A stretch of 64,000 nt of DNA from Abditibacterium sp. Its GTDB lineage: Bacteria > Armatimonadota > Abditibacteriia > Abditibacteriales > Abditibacteriaceae. Shown here piece after piece: positions 61,318 through 64,000 of the stretch. Location: assembly GCA_030448265.1 (NCBI GenBank), contig JAUJNG010000019.1, positions 3,036 through 67,035 of the forward strand, in the 5' to 3' direction. Positions within the stretch are counted from its first letter, which is position 1; each line of letters starts with the position of its first letter. Position numbers and translations under genes: made by a program. Under the pieces are notes generated by a model. The model was not told the DNA's origin and did not search any database. It saw nothing but the letters and a program-made list of their open reading frames with translations.

Positions 61318-62637
61318 CTATAATTGCCGCATGCCGTTTTCAAACTCGGCGCGGCCCAGAATCGGCACTTCGCTGGGCCACGATTCTTTGGGGTCGAGCG
61401 TCGGCTGCCCGTCGCGCACCACGATGCACTTCACGGCGGCGCCTTCTTCGAGGAGTTGGGTGGCGAAAGTGCGCCGCTCGTCGTCCCAGTCCAGGAAAAT
61501 ACAAATAACCGAGGTGATACGCTCCAAATTTTCCGCGACGGCGGGCCACAAAACCCCCCAAGGCGACCTCGAATGAGATTCGACGCGCGCCAGAATGTCG
61601 AGCATCTGATCGAGCGAGGCGAGGCCGCGCCCCGCCGTGAGATGATGCAGATCGGGCCCCGCCGTCAAAATATCGACCAGATAATCCGCGCGGTTCATGT
61701 AGTCGCCGCAGGCGGCGCACAGCGAGACGGCGCGCTCGAAATCGGCGCACGGTTCGGGCGAAATCTGCGGCACGTGAGTATCGAGGACGACGGCGGCGCG
61801 CAAAAAATACTCTTCGCGGTATTCGCGCACGATGGGATGGCCCAGCCGCGCCGTCGCGCGCCAGTCGATGTCGCGCACGGCGTCGCCTTCGCGGTAGTCG
61901 CGGTTGCCGATGTATTCCACCGACTCGCCGCGCGACGACACGAACGCCATCCCGCCAGGCTGGTAGCGCCGTCCCATCGACAAATCCATGCGGTCGAGCG
62001 GCTCGAATTTCGGATAAACCACCAAAGATTCTTCACTCCCGAACACGCGCGAGGCGTTGACCAGGCCAAAAGGAAAGTCGGTTTCGACGCGGTAGCCGTG
62101 CAGGACGTAAACGCCGCGTTTTTCGGGCCTCAGGCGAAACGTCACGCGCGCGCTTTGTCCGATTTTAAGCGGCGGAACCGGCGCGCCGGTCGCGGGCACG
62201 ACTTCGATTTCGTTGGGCAAACGATGCGGAATCACCGCGCTTTCGCCCCCCCCGCTTTTGCTGCCGCCCGCGACTTCGATTTCCACGTTCAATTCCTCGC
62301 CCGCCGCGATGCACGGCGCGTGAGTGGCGCTCAGCGAAACGCGCGGTTTTTCCCACAGCATCGCCAGACCCGCGAAAAGCCACACCACGGATGCATAAGC
62401 GAGCGGCACGAACGCCTGAAATTCGAGTGAAGTCGTGCCGTAGCCGAAAAACAGGCCCGTGGCGAGCAGAAAATAGCGTCCGCCGCTCGACAGCCGCCGC
62501 GCCCACAGTCCCCACAGCCAGCGCAGCGTTTTGGAGCGAAACAGCGACGTATCGGGCAACTCGTGCGCGGGCGAGAGGCGCGGCACGTCGAAAAGGTTTT
62601 GGTTGAGCGCGTCGTAGATTTTGGAGCGGGCGAGCAT
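61318..62637 (-). CDS. DUF58 domain membrane protein
   Basis: This 439-residue protein has two N-terminal membrane helices (YFLLATGLFFGYG, AYASVVWLFAGLAMLW) and a CARDB-like extracellular segment (LNVEIEVAGGSKSGGGESAV). The DUF58 motif REGDAVRDIDWRATARLGHPIVREYREE leads into a VWA-like domain. It is probably the first gene of the DUF58-TgpA-propeller-MoxR operon. Such operons affect cell-envelope assembly, but the exact role is unknown. Confidence 0.9.
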   Translation of the reverse strand: MLARSKIYDALNQNLFDVPRLSPAHELPDTSLFRSKTLRWLWGLWARRLSSGGRYFLLATGLFFGYGTTSLEFQAFVPLAYASVVWLFAGLAMLWEKPRVSLSATHAPCIAAGEELNVEIEVAGGSKSGGGESAVIPHRLPNEIEVVPATGAPVPPLKIGQSARVTFRLRPEKRGVYVLHGYRVETDFPFGLVNASRVFGSEESLVVYPKFEPLDRMDLSMGRRYQPGGMAFVSSRGESVEYIGNRDYREGDAVRDIDWRATARLGHPIVREYREEYFLRAAVVLDTHVPQISPEPCADFERAVSLCAACGDYMNRADYLVDILTAGPDLHHLTAGRGLASLDQMLDILARVESHSRSPWGVLWPAVAENLERITSVICIFLDWDDERRTFATQLLEEGAAVKCIVVRDGQPTLDPKESWPSEVPILGRAEFENGMRQL

Positions 62638-62726
62638 TAATCAGAGTGTGGCAAAGCGAGGGGGGAGAAGCGGCGGTTTGAGTCGGGAGTTGGGGGCACT
62701 TGAGTGTGTTTTACCCGCCTTCGGCG

Positions 62727-62885
62727 GCCCTCACCCGTCGCTTCGCGCCACCCACGCCCAGAGGGCACCCGCGCAAGGAGAAGGACATACTGCCACTTTC
62801 GTGTTTTCACTGCTCGGTCTAAAGTGCGCGCGTTGTCCTTCTCCCGCTTGCGGGAGAGGGTGGCGCGAAGCGACGGGTGAGGGCC
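62727..62885. repeat. Long inverted repeat upstream of the DUF58 gene
   Basis: GGCCCTCACCCGTCGCTTCG (62727 onward) pairs with CGAAGCGACGGGTGAGGG at the right end, with CGCCACCC...GGGTGGCG inside. The inner pair AAGGAGAAGGAC / GTCCTTCTCCCG encloses a loop. A CTCCCGCTTGCGGGAGAG hairpin resembles the one at 29617-29756. Confidence 0.88.
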
Positions 62886-62905
62886 GGAGCGCAGCGACGG
62901 GAAAC

Positions 62906-63043
62906 CTAACGCTTCCCCCGACACCGATCCGAACAACTCTTCACCTCATCCCAGACTTTCGCCCACTTTTTGCGCCACGAGAACGGTCTGCCGCACACGG
63001 CGCACACTTTTTGCGGTAAATCCACTTTCTTGACGCCTTTCAT
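62906..63043 (-). CDS. DUF2256 small zinc-ribbon-like protein
   Basis: The 45 residues begin [20 protein letters not shown] and continue [25 protein letters not shown]. The CxxC and CxxxC pair with FSWRKKWAK is diagnostic of DUF2256, a tiny conserved family of unknown function that likely binds zinc. The start at 63043 avoids overlap with the divergent YihY gene, whose start is 11 bases away; an upstream in-frame ATG at 63055 would overlap it. Confidence 0.85.
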   Translation of the reverse strand: MKGVKKVDLPQKVCAVCGRPFSWRKKWAKVWDEVKSCSDRCRGKR

Positions 63044-63053
63044 TTCGATTCCC

Positions 63054-64000
63054 ATGAATTCACGCCCCAAACTCACCCTCGCTTCCTTTTTCGACATCGT
63101 GCGCACGACCGCGATGGCTTTTGGCGAAGATCGCATTGGTCGCCACGCCGCCGCGCTCGCTTATTTCACCGTTTTTTCGCTCTCGCCGATGCTGATTCTG
63201 CTGGTTTCCATCGCCGCGTTTTATTTTCACGACGAGGCCAAAGCTGCGGGCGCGATTCAATCCCAAATTCAGGGCGCCATCGGCCCGACGGCGGGAAAAG
63301 CCGTCGAGCAAATGATTCAAACCGCCAACGAGCATGGCAGCGATAAATCCAAACCCATTACCGCCACCATCATCGCGCTCGCCGTCGCGCTGTGGGGCGC
63401 GAGCGGGTTGTTCGGCGCGTTGCAGGATTCGCTCAACTCCATCTGGGGCGTGATGCCAAGACCCGATCTGGGCATCTGGGGCGTGATTCGCGCGCGTTTT
63501 CTGTCGTTCGCGATGGTTTTGGGCGTCGGGTTTTTGCTGTTGGTGTCTTTGGTTGCGACGACAGCGTTCGCGGCGTTCTCCCAAACCGTGAGCGGCGCGC
63601 TCGGCGATTCGATTTATGTGGCGTGGGTTCTCAATTTCGCGCTCGGACTGGGGATTTCGATGCTCCTTTTCGCGGCGATTTTCAAAATCTTGCCCGACGC
63701 CAAAATCCAGTGGCACGATGTCTGGATTGGCGCTTTCGTGACGGCGCTCTTGTTTTCGCTGGGACGTTTGGCCTTGGGCTGGTATTTGGGGCAGTCCAGC
63801 GTTTCGTCGGCGTATGGTTCGGCGGGCGCGCTGGTGGTTTTGCTGTTGTGGGTCAATTACGCCTCGACGATTTTATTCGTCGGCGCCGAATTCACCAAAG
63901 CCTACGCCAATAAATTCGGCTCTAAAATCGAACCCGCCGAAAACGCGATTCTCATCTCCCCCGAAGCACGCGCCCGACAGGGCTTGGCGCCCTCTTCGGT
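63054..64000 (+). CDS. YihY/BrkB family membrane protein, 3' end outside window
   Basis: About 315 residues are visible from [20 protein letters not shown]. The hallmark N-terminal [20 protein letters not shown] is followed by at least six membrane helices ([91 protein letters not shown]). The last conserved motif, [24 protein letters not shown], is present, so only the variable tail is missing. The function is unproven; it is sometimes called ribonuclease BN in error. Confidence 0.9.
   Translation, partial: MNSRPKLTLASFFDIVRTTAMAFGEDRIGRHAAALAYFTVFSLSPMLILLVSIAAFYFHDEAKAAGAIQSQIQGAIGPTAGKAVEQMIQTANEHGSDKSKPITATIIALAVALWGASGLFGALQDSLNSIWGVMPRPDLGIWGVIRARFLSFAMVLGVGFLLLVSLVATTAFAAFSQTVSGALGDSIYVAWVLNFALGLGISMLLFAAIFKILPDAKIQWHDVWIGAFVTALLFSLGRLALGWYLGQSSVSSAYGSAGALVVLLLWVNYASTILFVGAEFTKAYANKFGSKIEPAENAILISPEARARQGLAPSS

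Overview
The window reads as chromosomal DNA of a GC-rich, free-living, carotenoid-making bacterium. Housekeeping genes dominate: ATP synthase, pheS/pheT, der, frr/uppS, plsY/gpsA, fabG/acpS. Several traits suggest an Armatimonadota/Abditibacteriota-like or related deep-branching terrestrial lineage: a large exported protein built of carboxypeptidase-regulatory repeats, a short PheT, an HU protein with a Lys/Ala/Pro tail, and a DnaJ-like/solute-binding fusion. I cannot confirm the phylum without a search. No rRNA, tRNA, CRISPR array, integrase or transposase was seen.

Layout. 1-3.5 kb, minus strand: an exported alpha/beta hydrolase cut by the window edge, fabG, acpS and a lipoyl/E3-binding protein. 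3.5-8.6 kb, plus strand: an inositol-phosphatase-like enzyme, a Dabb protein, der, plsY, gpsA and HU. 8.9-24.8 kb, mostly minus: the DnaJ-like/solute-binding fusion, two small possibly acquired genes, pheT and pheS, a 1116-residue exported repeat protein, 3-methyladenine glycosylase, queF, a Rieske protein, two TrkA-type proteins beside a KimA-like permease, and endonuclease III. 25.6-28.3 kb: an attC-like cassette array without integrase. 28.6-34.1 kb: uppS, frr, an ABC-F ATPase and two sugar-metabolism enzymes. 34.4-37.7 kb: a GGDEF/EAL receptor. 37.7-38.9 kb: a second attC-like island carrying a caspase/CHAT-like protein. 39.0-47.5 kb, minus: the full F-type ATP synthase operon with ridA inserted between atpG and atpD. 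47.7-50.1 kb: carotenoid genes. 50.2-55.9 kb: an AraC regulator with a frameshift, a PhyH oxygenase, rhaB, a YiiX-like peptidase, leuD and a flavoprotein. 56.0-62.6 kb, minus: a DUF58/TgpA/beta-propeller/MoxR cluster. The window ends with DUF2256 and a truncated YihY protein.

The most striking global property is that most intergenic gaps are filled by long, nearly perfect inverted repeats. At least four families recur (called A-D here), and there are about ten further palindromes seen once. They abut or invade genes. One family A copy encodes most of a Sec signal peptide, family B supplies the acpS stop codon, and two divergent family C copies keep their pairing through compensatory changes. 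In the atp operon the hairpins sit directly 3' of atpE, atpA and atpD, the three genes whose products are needed in multiple copies.

The second theme is cassette-style acquisition. Five attC-like sites share one orientation in two islands, each preceded on the minus strand by a gene foreign in character (DUF1259, an unknown zinc-ribbon protein, a His/Cys-dyad CHAT-like protein).
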